Below the pieces are notes generated by a model. That model did no database searches. It saw only the letters and a list, made by a program, of their open reading frames with translations, and had not been told where the DNA came from. A DNA stretch of 64,000 bases, from positions 383,401-447,400 of the forward strand of contig BDGG01000007.1 in assembly GCA_001949185.1 (NCBI GenBank), given 5' to 3'. The position numbers and the translations under genes were made by a program. Position 1 is the first letter of the stretch, and each line of letters begins with the position of its first letter. This DNA is from Ramazzottius varieornatus. Lineage: Eukaryota > Tardigrada > Eutardigrada > Parachela > Ramazzottiidae. Of the stretch, positions 35,169 to 46,242 are shown piece by piece.

Positions 35169-36459
35169 ATGGCTAGCTTTGTATCTGCAAGGATGGCACT
35201 CCGAGGAGCATCGTTCGTCGCTCGGACATTCATAGCACGACCGGAAGGTGGCCTGCTGAAGTCAGTCGGTGGATTCGCCGGCCGTAGCCACTTTTCCGGA
35301 GTTTCCTGTCTCTTTGGACGCTATGCTGGATCTCTCCTGAAGGAAATAACATCTAAGAGTACCTGCTTTGCCACGCAGAGGCGGATGGTCCAGACAAAGA
35401 GTATGGACTTAATTTCTGTTTGGGGTATTTTACCAGAATCAGTTTCGTTTTTTACCTGTGTGTTTTATTCCTATTTAGGTGACACAGAAATGAGCGACTT
35501 CTTGAAAGAAGAAATTCAAGCCGAGAAAGAGTCGCTGAAAGCCACAGGCAAAGCTGTTCTTGTGAAAGGCTTTGATGTCGAAACCAACGAGGCCGAAGTG
35601 ATCCTTAGGAGAAATTTCGAGAATGAAAAGATCAAGATTTTGGTAAACGTTAACCATGCCGTTGATGCTGAGGCCGAAGCAGATCCCGAGGCTCCTCCTG
35701 GACCGGAAGGTGGTCCACAAGGAATGACCAAGGTGAGATAGGAAGAAGCTTCACCATGGGAAAGTTCTGTCGGATGAAATTACCACTCGCAGTTTTATTA
35801 CTGACGCAATCGCCCTTGCGAAGGGTAGGCTCTTGACCTTGACGGTGTATCGGGGTTGGCAGCACGGCCTTGACATGAAGTTACTAGTCTGTGGTAGCGG
35901 TGTACCGGAAGTGAACGGGTCTTGTTTCTTTCCAGATGGTTTGTAAACCTAACTTCAGCGTGGAAGTTCAGAAGGGAGACTATAGACTAACCTTCAACTG
36001 CGCCATTGCTCGAGGCGACGATATGGAGGAGGAAATGATGCAAGGACAGGAAGGAGAGCAATATCGTAAGCTTACTGAATTTCTTCATATCGTAAGGATT
36101 TCTGTGTTTCGAGGCTCACTCAAGTATTTCTTGTGTATTTTCTAGAAGACCTGTTCAACATCGAAGAGTTTGCCATTCACAAAGGCGATACCATGAAGGA
36201 CAGCGTCTACGTGATGTCGGGAGAAGTCATGGACGGCGTAATCGTTCCATTTTGCAATACTGTTGAGATTTGCCGTTGAAAGTGACACCTGTCTCATCTT
36301 GTTTTACAGAGCTTCTACGATAACCTGATGAACATGCTCGATGAACGAGGCATCAACTCGGAGTTCGTTCAGCAACTGACGGACTTCTGCACGCTGTACG
36401 AGCAGAAGCTGTACGTAAACCTGCTGGAGCACCTCCAGGACATCGTGAAGTCCAAGTAA
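35169..36459 (+). CDS. C1QBP: C1QBP / p32 mitochondrial matrix protein
   Basis: Five exons, 35169-35400, 35479-35732, 35936-36065, 36146-36237 and 36310-36459, give 285 residues (human 282). The first 75 residues are Arg/Ser-rich without acidic residues until about 40, fitting a mitochondrial presequence. The MAM33/p32 fold follows, with an acidic loop (EAEADPEAPPGPEGG) and the C-terminal NLMNMLDERGI...FVQQLTDF segment. p32 forms a doughnut-shaped trimer that supports mitochondrial translation. The first intron (78 bp) is a multiple of three and has no in-frame stop, so its retention would add 26 residues without a frame change. Confidence 0.93.
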
Positions 36460-36745
36460 ACGTTCGCTTCTTGAGCTTCATTTTCCTACATTCTTAACTG
36501 TCAACTTTACGGATCTAATCGCTTGGCTGTTTCTCCGGAGGATTGTTTCGAGTTATGTCGCTTGTTAGCTTTATATCTCGCGTCCTGTTTCTGTCAAAAT
36601 ATATTGTTGGCTTTTGCACAGTCAGCAAGCCGCTTAAGAATCTGACCTTCCTGCTAGCGGTTTCTTAACAACAATTTGGCGGTCGCGCAAGGTCGCGCGG
36701 CTTTGGGTAAGGCCAGGAGATATCAGCAGTGAGGCGGAAGTGATC

Positions 36746-36910
36746 ATGGCGGACTTCGTGTCTATTGATAGCTCGGCCGAGCGACGAAGAAAATCTGAAC
36801 GTTTATTTCGGCAACGTTTGGCTCGGAAAGTTCGTCGTTTCAGAGAATGGCGGGTAACGCAGGACCTGTTCCAGCGTCACCGGATGGAATCAGTGGGTAC
36901 AACGTTGTAA
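36746..36910 (+). CDS. Upstream Arg-rich ORF overlapping the coiled-coil gene start
   Basis: An ATG in strong context (A at -3, G at +4) opens 54 codons rich in Arg and Lys (AERRRKSERLFRQRLARKV), ending at TAA 36908-36910. It overlaps the ATG at 36847 in another frame. It may be a uORF. Alternatively, 36746-36853 may be the true first exon, splicing CGG|GTAACG to an acceptor at 36963 and joining the same downstream frame; the phases agree and the joined helix would be one long coiled coil. Confidence 0.45.
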   Translation: MADFVSIDSSAERRRKSERLFRQRLARKVRRFREWRVTQDLFQRHRMESVGTTL

Positions 36911-38596
36911 AAAGATGGCCAAACTTGATCCATATCGATCTTCTGAAAAGCGCGCTATGTCAGGCTTCCGAACAAGATCTGCGACTCCGCGTACAAGAAT
37001 TACAAGAACGGTAAGACCCACGTCTCTGAAGCGTAGAAATCAAAACTAAACGGCAGGGCGGAAAACGAAACGTACAAGATCGCTGTCGCAGGTGGCGCAT
37101 GTTTCCATTGTTATTGGCTAGAAGCGCGCGCTGCTCGAAGCAACAATATTGTGCACTTCGTTTGCCGGGCTCCCCAACTAGGAATGTTCTGACAGCTTGA
37201 TCCCACTTTGCCTGCCATGGAAGTGACTTCGCTTCATGTTCTTCCTGGTTGCAGGTATGTTCGACTCAACTGCACCATCCGAGCTGGCAAACAAGTTCGA
37301 GACGAACTAACCAGGAAGTACGCAGACCAGCAACTCCTGATCGATGATCTGGAAGAAAAGACCAAGCATGTCGACACAACCTGTACGGAAATGAAGTACA
37401 AAGTGGAAGAGAACAAGAAGATGGCCTGTCAGTATGACTGTGAAGTGAACCTCCTACAAAACCAGCCACGACCGAAACTACCACCCAAAGTCACAGAAGA
37501 CTTAGCCATCAAAGCAGACCTCGAGAAGCTCACTGACCAGATGTTCGAAGTCTACGGAGCGTTATTGACGTTACGAGCTGGAGAAGTTGTCCTCTTCGAA
37601 GATATGAAGCGCATGCTGGATAAACAGTCTGCTATCACACGTCACATCAAGAACAACGTCAAGGAGGCCAGGAGGAAGCTGCGCGACTACGAGCAGTCTG
37701 TTTTCGACTTTGGTGCAGAACAGAAAAAGTGGAAGAGCACGTTGAAAGCAGGGAAACTCAACATCTGTCGGAGAGCCAGACATCAACATAATGGTTTAAA
37801 GGAAGAAGCAGCCAAGTTGAAACGAACTATCGAATTGTTCAACGAGGAGAAGAGCAGGTTGATCCAGGCGGCGAAGGACTTCGAATGTGCACTGGGAACT
37901 AGCCTGGGCGAGGCGGACCTGGCGGAGCTGATGGAGCACTTCGAGCCCTTCTTGCAGGTTTCGAGACTTTATGGACCTTCCGTTGAGCCAGCCGCATTGC
38001 AATTCGCGGGAGACCATGGCGGAATACGGAGCATGTTCAAGCGACCTCATGTAAGCGTACCTTCGAACCTTCGTACTGTCGTCTCATGGTTTACCGACTG
38101 ACCGCAACATGACGCATTGTAACAAAACTCCGAACCGTGTTGTAGCGTAACGGCCATCAGCGTATCATAGTCAAGTGGGACTTCCGGCGGTCATTACAGT
38201 GACACCATCAACCAAACAACACTCATTCTTTCTTTTCAGATGGGTATAGGTAATCTGTCAGGTGGGAGGAAGGCAACCACGCCCCTATCCCTCCCGGAAC
38301 TGCAGGATGCGGACAGAGTGTCGCTCCTCCAGAAGATGTACTTGGACAGTATAGCCACTAAGGTGAAGATGGAAGGAAACCTCTTACGAACCGAGTTCGA
38401 CATCAATCTGCTCGAGACTTCCCTGACCGCTGAAAGTTACTATGACAATAAGAGATCGGATCAGGATAATCAGAAGATGGTGCGAGGAATGGTCTGTGGC
38501 ATGACCAGCGAAGAACTTTTGGGCCACAAAGACGACGAGCTAGCGGAATATTTCGACCCGGAAGTGAAGTTTCCTGGAAAGATTAAATGTAATTAG
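36847..38596 (+). CDS. Coiled-coil protein, family not recognised
   Basis: Exons 36847-37010, 37255-38050 and 38240-38596 join in frame to 438 residues. Most of the protein is charged, heptad-like helix (QVRDELTRKYADQQLLIDDL). A Pro-rich break lies near residue 130 (NQPRPKLPPK), and the C-terminus is more globular (SYYDNKRSDQDNQK...MVRGMVCGM). No catalytic motif, signal or membrane segment. It could be a cytoskeletal, ciliary or centrosomal protein, but I have no motif that decides. The start is uncertain: see the overlapping frame at 36746. It ends 106 bp from the convergent phosphatase gene. Intron 1 holds a GTGGCGCAC element. Confidence 0.78.
37047..37173. mobile_element. GTGGCGCAC MITE in intron of coiled-coil gene
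   Basis: GGCAGGGCGGAAAACGAAACG on the left and CTTCGTTTGCCGGGCTCCCC on the right are inverted ends. They enclose AGGTGGCGCATG and GCGCGCGCTGC. A worn copy of the family typed at 14694-14898. Confidence 0.5.
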
Positions 38597-38702
38597 GCTT
38601 CGGACTCCCTGTTGTTGGTATTAATAGCTGTTTGTTCCACTCGAAGAGCTGTATAAACGGTCGATCGAAAAGAACTGAAATCCGATAAAAACTCTGTGAA
38701 AT

Positions 38703-40037
38703 TCAGGCTCTGGCCAAAAGCTGGAAAAATATCTGCATACTATCAAGATAAAACTCTGGAACTAAACCACGATCAGCAGGATTACTGCTTTTCGAAACCA
38801 GCTCTATGTCAGTGACAGAATTGACACCGGTAGTGGTTACGAGTATACCTTTCATACCGCAACGATGAGCCAACAGCATGTCTGTATTCATCCTATCACC
38901 GGTAAACACCGACCGCGATGGCATCAAGCCGTATTCTTTCCTTAAATAATCTATCATCAAAGTCTCAGGCTTCCCTATGACGATAGGTTCTCGTCCCGAG
39001 GCTAGCTGTACTGGAGCTACAATACAGCCAGTTCCGGGAACTGTGATGTTTCGGGACAGCGAAGGAAAGGACTGGTCTGTGTTCGTGGCTATGAAAGGCA
39101 CGTTTGGGTCCTTCAGGTACGAAGCTGCTTTCAGGATCTTTACGTAACTAATGTGAGGATCGTATCCAACCACTACCGCTTTGATGTTAGTGTCGAGGAT
39201 GACGGAATCGGCGAGGAAACCTTCCATTACCGGATCTGGCTAGAAAACAAAAACCCTGTTTGTTCGATGGTGAGCCACGCGGTCGAAAACTGTCTCGCAC
39301 AAGCTATACGGAGCGGCCTGCCAAATAAAAACTTTCTGGTTTTTCGAATTTGATACCCCAACGCCAGTGCAGGTTATTCCAACAGCCGTGAGTTCTCTCT
39401 CCAACGCTGGATTTCCAACGAGGTAAATTTTAGGTCTGGACTCTGCGTTCAGGTTAGCGGAAGATTGAAGGAGGTCGGACAGGAAGAGCGCAGCGGAATG
39501 TGCCGTGCAGACGATGTCTTTCTGCGAAGGGAAAAGCACCCATGGATAAATACTCAACCAATTCTTCCCGTTGAAGGAAGCATCCACAGTAAAGACGAAA
39601 AGAGCCCTCAAAGACGGAGAGAGAGATTATGGCCCACAAAGACGGACTTCTTCGGCAGGTAGGCCTAGCTTCTGGCATTTCGCAGCATATTGTGCGCGTG
39701 TGGAAGTGCTGTTATTCGTCACGTAGTAGACTTTCTTCCCCTGCAAAACAGTATTATTTGACAAGTCTTCACGCGCCTAACTGTATGGCAATTGTTTCAC
39801 TTAAGTTACCTTTGATTTCAGCAGAGCGAGGGATTCAGCGGCGCCAGGAAGGAGGTGATTGCCGTGCCAGAGGACACCTGGAAGAACAAAATTAATATTC
39901 AGAGAGTCGGCGAGTGGCAGTCAGCACGTAGGGAGATAATCTCCACTGGTCTGGAGCTTACCGTCACAATCGAAGAGAAAGTTATCGTTTTCATCCAGCA
40001 AGGTGCGGAAGTTGTCGTTGTCTAGTTGCGTCGACAT
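38703..40037 (-). CDS. PGP: HAD phosphatase, phosphoglycolate/pyridoxal phosphatase type
   Basis: Five exons, 40037-39962, 39877-39810, 39740-39648, 39521-39357 and 39239-38703, give 312 residues (human PGP 321). HAD motif I is FDCDGVLW, split by an intron: Asp23 is the nucleophile and Asp25 the acid/base. Motif II is in VTNNSTSTR, the Lys is in IGKPETL and motif IV is FTGDRMNTDM. The C2-type cap includes YVKILKAASYL. These cytosolic enzymes remove phosphate from 2-phosphoglycolate, glycerol-3-phosphate or pyridoxal phosphate; the sequence does not show which. The donor after exon 3 is GTCCGT, less usual, but frame and family continuity support it. It runs towards the coiled-coil gene, 106 bp away. 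Confidence 0.93.
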
Positions 40038-41204
40038 TCTCAAAGGAAAAAAGAGGAAGAATCACTGACGGTAAATTGAATTTGAAAACTCTGAGTCAGA
40101 ACTCAGAATGCACAGAATACGGAGTCGACCATTGATTATTGATCGGACGATCAACAGGTCGAGGACGGCCTCGTGCAGAGGGCGCTCCAAACTTCCGGTC
40201 AATCATCCTCCACCTTGTTCCGGAACTTGACCCTCAAAGCATTCTTCCAGGAACCGTGCAGTGACGTTCTCCTGTTTCGAGAATGACATCTTCATCTATG
40301 AATGCCTCAGCACATGAAGTAGCTCATTTTACTGCAGGTAAGCTCGCGCACTTCGGCGAGCTGTTTCTGGAACATGGTCGCGAACTCAGTCTCTTTTGTC
40401 GCGTTTCAAACGAATAAATAATCTCATAAGTCTCATCAGTTCCTTGATGAAATTTTTTCGAAGACTTACGCCCGAATTTGGATCGAGCGAGCGCTTGGAC
40501 GCAAAAGACTAAGAGACAGCTTTTCAAGGAGCTGGGTCGATGCGCGTTCTTTTGTGAACTCTAGACTGGAGGAAAGACGGAGGCAAAAGATGGGAAGAGC
40601 TCCATACGCTGTATAAAAGGACCTGGCGTCCCGACGATATTTACATGGTACAAACGAGAAACAGAACGAGAAGCAGGTTTAAACCTTCATTGATGGACGG
40701 CAACGAGTATAATATGGTAAAAATGCGAGCCGATGTTCGCTTGACTTCCGGCTCTGGATGATCTCTGTGTGTGAGTTATGAGAAGCGCTTATCGGATGTC
40801 AATAGATTGTCAGACTACGCCTTTCGTAAGCGGGAAAAGATCGCTACATGGGCAAGGTACTCAAAATCACGCGGAGGCCTCTCATCCTAATGCTTGCGTT
40901 TCCAGTAGAGGACTTGATGTGCATAACCCTTTCTAATGAAGGTTACAGGTGCCACGGCACACTATTAAAGATATCGATCGCGGATAGTACCGAACGTTGT
41001 ATGAATGTAAACCCCAACAACGCTCTAATCTTCAAACTGAAGCGAGCTAAACGACAGATATTTTTGGCTACACATTGCGGGCAGGTGTTAGACACATCCC
41101 AGTTCCAACATCCCATCGATCTAGAGCGTTCGTGATTGCATTGAGCAAACAATTTAGATAAATAACGTGCTTAAAGTGATTGCAGGTCATCTTCTCCAGC
41201 AATA
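40038..41204. other. Divergent intergenic region, phosphatase / small protein
   Basis: It holds the 5' flank of the phosphatase gene (reading left) and the leader of the small gene at 41205 (reading right). A TATA box at 40612 is listed separately. An acceptor-like TTGCAG at about 41179-41184 suggests a spliced 5' leader for the right-hand gene. Other open frames here are unconvincing. Confidence 0.5.
40612..40619 (+). promoter_or_regulatory. Candidate TATA box (TATAAAAG)
   Basis: A consensus TATAAAAG followed by GC-rich sequence, about 590 bp before the small protein start at 41205. With a leader intron ending near 41184 this would be a normal promoter distance. Inference only. Confidence 0.4.
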
Positions 41205-41420
41205 ATGTCAGAATCTGCCGCCTCTGCTGCCGAGACAACTTTGTGGATGAAGGAGAAGACGGAAGTGAAGGACGGGAAGAAGATCCATACGCTGGAGAAG
41301 GAGACGGTCGGGCCGGACGGGGTCTCCATGTTGCACACGGAAAAGCAGAAGACCTACATTGACAAAGATGGTCACGAGCACACCGAAGTCAAGAGCAAGA
41401 CCAAGCCAATCTACGACTAA
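41205..41420 (+). CDS. Small hydrophilic protein, family not recognised
   Basis: A 71-residue ATG-started frame with A at -3. It is highly charged (Lys, Glu, Asp, His), has no cysteine, one Trp and no hydrophobic core, and shows a weak internal echo (KEKTEVKDGKKIHTLEKET and HTEKQKTYIDKDGHEHTEV). That suggests a disordered or heat-soluble cytosolic protein. An acceptor-like TTGCAG lies 20 bp upstream, and a polyadenylation signal AATAAA follows at about 41607. The promoter, splice and poly(A) context support a real gene. I cannot place it in a family. Confidence 0.6.
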   Translation: MSESAASAAETTLWMKEKTEVKDGKKIHTLEKETVGPDGVSMLHTEKQKTYIDKDGHEHTEVKSKTKPIYD

Positions 41421-41606
41421 CCTTTCGGCTCTCCGTGGGACGACATTGGCTTCTTACAAAGGGCATCTTAGTACCTGTGTCATACCGCTGTGTCGTGAAC
41501 TCATTTGAAGTCACCCATTTCACTGTTCTGTTTCTCCGTAGTTGCTTTAAGGTTTCACGCAATGCTACCAATCTCTTTTTACACCCGATGGATGCATGCC
41601 TCACAC

Positions 41607-41612
41607 AATAAA
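41607..41612 (+). terminator. Poly(A) signal AATAAA
   Basis: A canonical AATAAA about 185 bp after the stop of the small hydrophilic protein. The Tc1/mariner-like element begins about 20 bp further on. Confidence 0.5.
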
Positions 41613-41632
41613 TTACAGTGTGCGACATTATC

Positions 41633-42141
41633 TACTGTAACTCTCGTCCAACTCGACGATAGAAATGCCCTACCCGCGCATTTCTGCCCAGGATCGTGGA
41701 TGGTATTTACTGAACAGCGTGGAAACCGATCAGCCGATCCCATATTAAAGGACCATCCAGTATGAAGTGGTCCTTGATTGACTTAAGTTGATTGGTGAAG
41801 ACCGACCGAAAAATCCAGTGTTCACCCGCGTCGTTCGCATGAACATAACTCTGCAGTCCGCTGTTAGATCTGCACTCTTTGGGTTCAAAATGAAGCCAAG
41901 GAACTGATCTTTCGAACGCAAGACAAGAACGAATCACATTGTGCAGACAAGTGACTAAAACTAAACTCAAGTACGACGGGACATATGGCTGCCGTTGGTC
42001 TGACGAGAATGTTGTGACGTCAAAACACGTCATGGGATCAGCTGTTCAACTCCATTCTCGCCGTAAATACTATCCACGATCCTGGGTAGAAATGCGCGGG
42101 TAGGGCATTTCTATCGTCGATTTGAACGAGATTTTACAGTA
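41633..42141. mobile_element. Tc1/mariner-like MITE with about 78-bp TIRs
   Basis: Both ends read TACTGTAA inward. Arms 41633-41710 and 42063-42141 are reverse complements at high identity, sharing CGACGATAGAAATGCCCTAC, CCGCGCATTTCT and CCAGGATCGTGGAT. The outermost TA on each side fits a TA target duplication, typical of Tc1/mariner. The 350-bp interior has no transposase. The small number of mismatches points to fairly recent activity. Confidence 0.8.
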
Positions 42142-43519
42142 TCCTCTTTGTAGTTTTGTAGTGAGGAGTGTGGTACGTTCACAGTAGGGCGAAGCAAACC
42201 CGTTGCAGAAACATATACCGACTCCATGGCAGAATCAGAAGAGAAAAGAGGTTGCAGATCGATAGGGACGAAAGGAACTGTAGCATTTCCGTCATGCAAA
42301 GTTTACAAACAGCGACCCGGTTGGTATCCGGTATGCCGGCGACGAGAGGCCGCACACAGGGGAGAACTATACGCCTGGGTTCTTTAAATTTGTTGTATGG
42401 ATACAGTCTACGCTCGAGCCTGAACGTATAGCAGGTACATGCAGTATATAATTAACACCTTGAGCACTGGGCGATTTCGTGCTTTCAGAATACGATGCGG
42501 GAAAGTCACTTTCGCCATGTTTTAACTGGTTGAAACTTGGGGGCGGTGCCAAATTAGACCAATCACCACCTCATCGGTTGGCCAAAATTTGGAATATGAT
42601 GTAGAGTGCGCCACCTGCCAACTCAAAACGGCCAGGCTTCAAGGGTTTTTTAATGACCATTGGGCAAATCTTTGCACGTTCGGCATCCTTCGCTACACCA
42701 CGAAAGTTCTCAGATCCGCCATACTGGACGTTAGCTTTTGCAGATAAAAATAGCGATGGGTTTCTTGATATGGACGAAGCTCGTCTTTATGCTATCGACA
42801 GGTAGAAACCTTTTATGCCTTGCAAGAAAGTCAGTCGTTCCTTTCCTCCATTTCCATTCGAAGCACTCAACGTAACCACGGTAACTCTGGACTGGTACAT
42901 CGCTATGGATAAGGACAAAGAGGCCTTCATTTCACCACAATAATTCGATGAAGACCTTCAAGAATAGAGCAGGATTCTTCAGATCGAGTTCATAGATTGA
43001 AATTTCATCGATTATGTCTCTACCCCGTGATCCCAGACTTCTGAGGAACCTTGCCCACAACCCAATTGTTTCTCGCACTGTAACATCAGTACAATGAATT
43101 GTTCATTTCATAGATGGGTTGTTACGGACTGAAATTATTCGGATACCGATCAAGGTGTTGAAGTCAGAGAGACTAGTGTCGCCGAATACTACGGAAGAAC
43201 GTCCAAATATTTTGATTGTTCAATAGCATTGTCGAAAATACACAACAATATTATGACGATCGAGCATGCGTAGTGCGACACACGAGAATGAGCTGCGTAA
43301 TCTCGGCGTCGAGTGGTCAAGTGTGGTATAAAGAACACAAAATGTGCTTCTTATCACAAGCAACTCGCTGATAAGGCAGGCAAGGTATAAGTGTTTCAAA
43401 AAACCCGTAAGTTCTCGTTATGTATTCCACCGGAAGACCGGTTGTGAAACCCGAATAAGCATTGTTGTCATTATGGAGATGCACTCTGTCTGGGCGTCGT
43501 TTCGGTATCCTCGGCGAAA
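42142..43519. other. Intergenic, with a second copy of the 2.4-kb TIR element
   Basis: From about 42454 (AACACCTTGAGCAC then TTTCGTGCTTTCAGAATACG) the sequence follows the element at 2390-2860 for roughly 200 bp, then diverges. The right end is uncertain. No gene seen. The start region of the glycosyltransferase gene at 43520 should hold its promoter, but no clear box is visible. Confidence 0.45.
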
Positions 43520-44984
43520 ATGAAAAAATTGGTCTATCTTATTTCACCCAAACGATCCAAGTCTCTCGCCATTGCACAAGGATGTTTTCTTCTCATCGTG
43601 GGACTACTCTCAACCATTTTCGTAATGACCAACAACTCTGGTTATGGCATGACACAAAGAATCTGGAATTCGTTTGCTGGTGTCGGAGGCAAAATGGCCT
43701 ATCCGTACTTGAGCCTGGAGGAAAGAGTCGTCGATCTGGATAACAAGTTGTCCGATTCCGGTTCTTCATTTGGGGCTTCCGAGCTTGACTCTTTGGGAAG
43801 TGGCTGTTCGTATGATCGCCCAGAACTGGTTCGTGCGCAGCCACTAATGCGGGCGGTGGTGGTGTACTTCTCGGTACCTCAGTTGAACGTCTACCTTGAC
43901 CAGCTAAAATGGTGCATGCGAAGCCTGCTGGAAATGATGAAGAACGAACCGCCCTTGTGGAGGACTGACATGGTGGTGTACGTGGAGAATATTACGTTGC
44001 CGCATTTGCTGGATCTGGGATGTTCTACGACCGCACGACAGAACAGTTCGGAACCTTTCAGGTGCATTCTCGTGGAATACATTCGGATAGAAAATCGCAA
44101 GCTGACCGTAAATTCCACAGGTAACACCAGAACCCCGATCTTCAAAGAATACTATGGGAATTATAGTCGAATTATTTTCAGAGTACGAGCGGGATGCAGT
44201 GACTCAATTGAAGGAGTATCCATACGGCGAATCCATTATGCCACTGGCGGAGAACCCAACTGCATACGCCAACTACGACTACGTAATTCGGACCGACTTG
44301 GATGTTTTCTTCACACCAGCGTTCGCTAAATGGCTTCCGCCTCACTGTGCTTTCATCTCCGGAAGTGGCGGCTACGGTGACCAGTACAACATGCAGAAGC
44401 TTGCACATGTGGCGAACTACAGCGGAATCTACTTCAACACTACTGTTTGGAATATCGGCTCGACATGGATCGGCCCACCGGCGCTGGTCGCCAAAGTGGC
44501 TGAACGCACTGTACACTGGATGATCCACTTGAGCAAAGTCGAGTTCTCGCCAAAGATGCGGACGATGGCATTTTGGAGTATGGCGGCTATGTGGCCTGAA
44601 TGGCATTACGGTGTGCTGTCCATGTATGGCGCACATCTAGCCATCAACGAGATTCTCCAGCTGGGGAACAAGTACCCTTTCCAGAAGACTGATCTTGACC
44701 ATCCGACTACGTCACAAGCTAACTGTACAACGGATGGACCGATACATTTGCATACGTATCAAAGTCCCGAGTACTTTAGCAAGTATGTGTTTACCGAAAG
44801 AAGATACGTCGGTGACAATGCTCTACCTACTGTGCTGAACAGTACGCGATGCTGTGACTATGCCGGTTATATCGCGGCGGATTCCCTAAATATGACGTCT
44901 TTTGAGCTTGCTATTAGATTGAAGACGGCTAAGCTTGCATTGGATGAAAGAAATCCGGCAATCGTTCTGGGAACACAGTTTTGA
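43520..44984 (+). CDS. Type II membrane glycosyltransferase-like protein
   Basis: Exons 43520-44120 and 44182-44984 (61-bp intron) give 467 residues. A short basic N-terminus is followed by one hydrophobic segment at about 17-37 (AIAQGCFLLIVGLLSTIFVM), then a long lumenal part with many Asn-X-Ser/Thr sites. RTDLDVFFTPAF (Asp239-Leu-Asp241) is a DxD-type metal/nucleotide-sugar motif. Downstream Trp/His-rich segments (AAMWPEWHYGVLSMYG) look catalytic. Layout and motif suggest a Golgi glycosyltransferase. I suspect the poorly characterised DUF7164 group, but cannot confirm it. Without the splice the two halves look frameshifted; donor AG|GTAACA and acceptor TTTTCAG|AG restore the frame. Confidence 0.72.
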
Positions 44985-45480
44985 TCTCAGTAGAAATAAA
45001 AATCCCGTTGAAACTCTGCATAACTCATCCTTCTTTCATAAGTTGGACGAAATGTACTTTTCTCGACTTCTGGGTAACTCTGGCGGACGTTCCTTGGGAA
45101 TATTTGACCCAAAACCAAACAGATCGAGCGATCCGTATGGATAGCTGGTTTCAGCACGCAGGCTAGAGGCTAAGCGGAAGCCTGAAGCTTTTTTGCTGAT
45201 CTGTGATAGCGCAGCGAGGATCCCGTTAAGATAGTCGCGTTATCGAGGTCCAACAGCTTATTAGCGTTGTTGTTTGTACTCATCTTACTGTCTCGTGCTT
45301 GGTAGTGCTTGGTAATTAACTACTGCCTAAATGAGGATACGTCGACTACCTGAAAGCAACAAGAGACATGGGGATAACTTCAGTGTACAACAGAGCGACG
45401 TATACATCGAGACTGGTCCCAGAGGCAGTAAAATTCGACCGAGATGGAGGGGTCGTTCCATTTCACTGCAGAAGTATGTT

Positions 45481-45798
45481 TTATGCTGAGTGGGATTCTC
45501 TTTTGTGGTGACGACTGTTCCGGGCAGGTGTCATCGAGATGTGAGTTGAGGTCGGTCCGACTGAGTTGCCTTCGAGAAGAGCCAGCTCGTCGTCGGGTAA
45601 GGAAGTGCTCATGGAGGGTCCCGACGGAATGTGGCCATGGTTATTGATCCGGGTTCCTTCTTGTGAGGTTTTCTGCCAGAGCCACAACTCGTCAAGCTCA
45701 TGGTAGCCTTCGTTGAAGACCAGTACGACCAACGTACCAGCTAGAAATGCAATCGCGGTGGTTAAAATAATGTTTCTTTTGTAGGCCGTCGGCAACAT
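45481..45798 (-). pseudogene. Stray N-terminal module of a type II membrane glycosyltransferase
   Basis: From an ATG at 45798: a short basic start, a membrane segment (IILTTAIAFLAGTLVVLVF) and a polar stem, then a stop after 105 residues. This is the layout of the first exon of the minus-strand glycosyltransferase at 49522 (MLVTHRRKFVLTVIPF...). No catalytic exon follows on this strand, because the plus-strand glycosyltransferase gene lies there. It could be a decayed duplicate or a gene whose later exons I missed. Confidence 0.4.
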
Positions 45799-46242
45799 AT
45801 CGACGCTAACATTCTGTCACACCAGCCTCAGAAAAGTATGTAGTGTCGGGTCAGCCACCATCAAGCTAGACACAGTATCTTCATGCAATAACTTGGCGAA
45901 GACATAATCCAGCTTTGGCTGGTGCAAATTCTTATCTTCGAAGCGATATCCTTTTCTTTACCAGTATACACCTTTCGATAACGATAACGCGCGATTGTAA
46001 TGGATGGAAATACAGAAATCCTTACGTACTTCTTCGTCGTGACCTTACGTGTTTAACAATAACTCCCGTGTGGTCTGCAACTCTCTTCCCGACTCCTCTA
46101 AGCAGACTTGCCGCCGAAGAACCGACACTTCCGTGCGTCTCGATACCAACTGGGCCGAAAAATTACCAACTTTCCCGGTTCCGGTACTTTGTCCGCTTGA
46201 GATCTTTGGCTTTGTTGGCTACATACCGCGAGCTCTCCTATC

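Noticed and set aside
40848-41135. 95-codon plus-strand frame upstream of the small hydrophilic protein
   Set aside because: No domain, and codon use unlike the neighbours. It overlaps the presumed leader intron.
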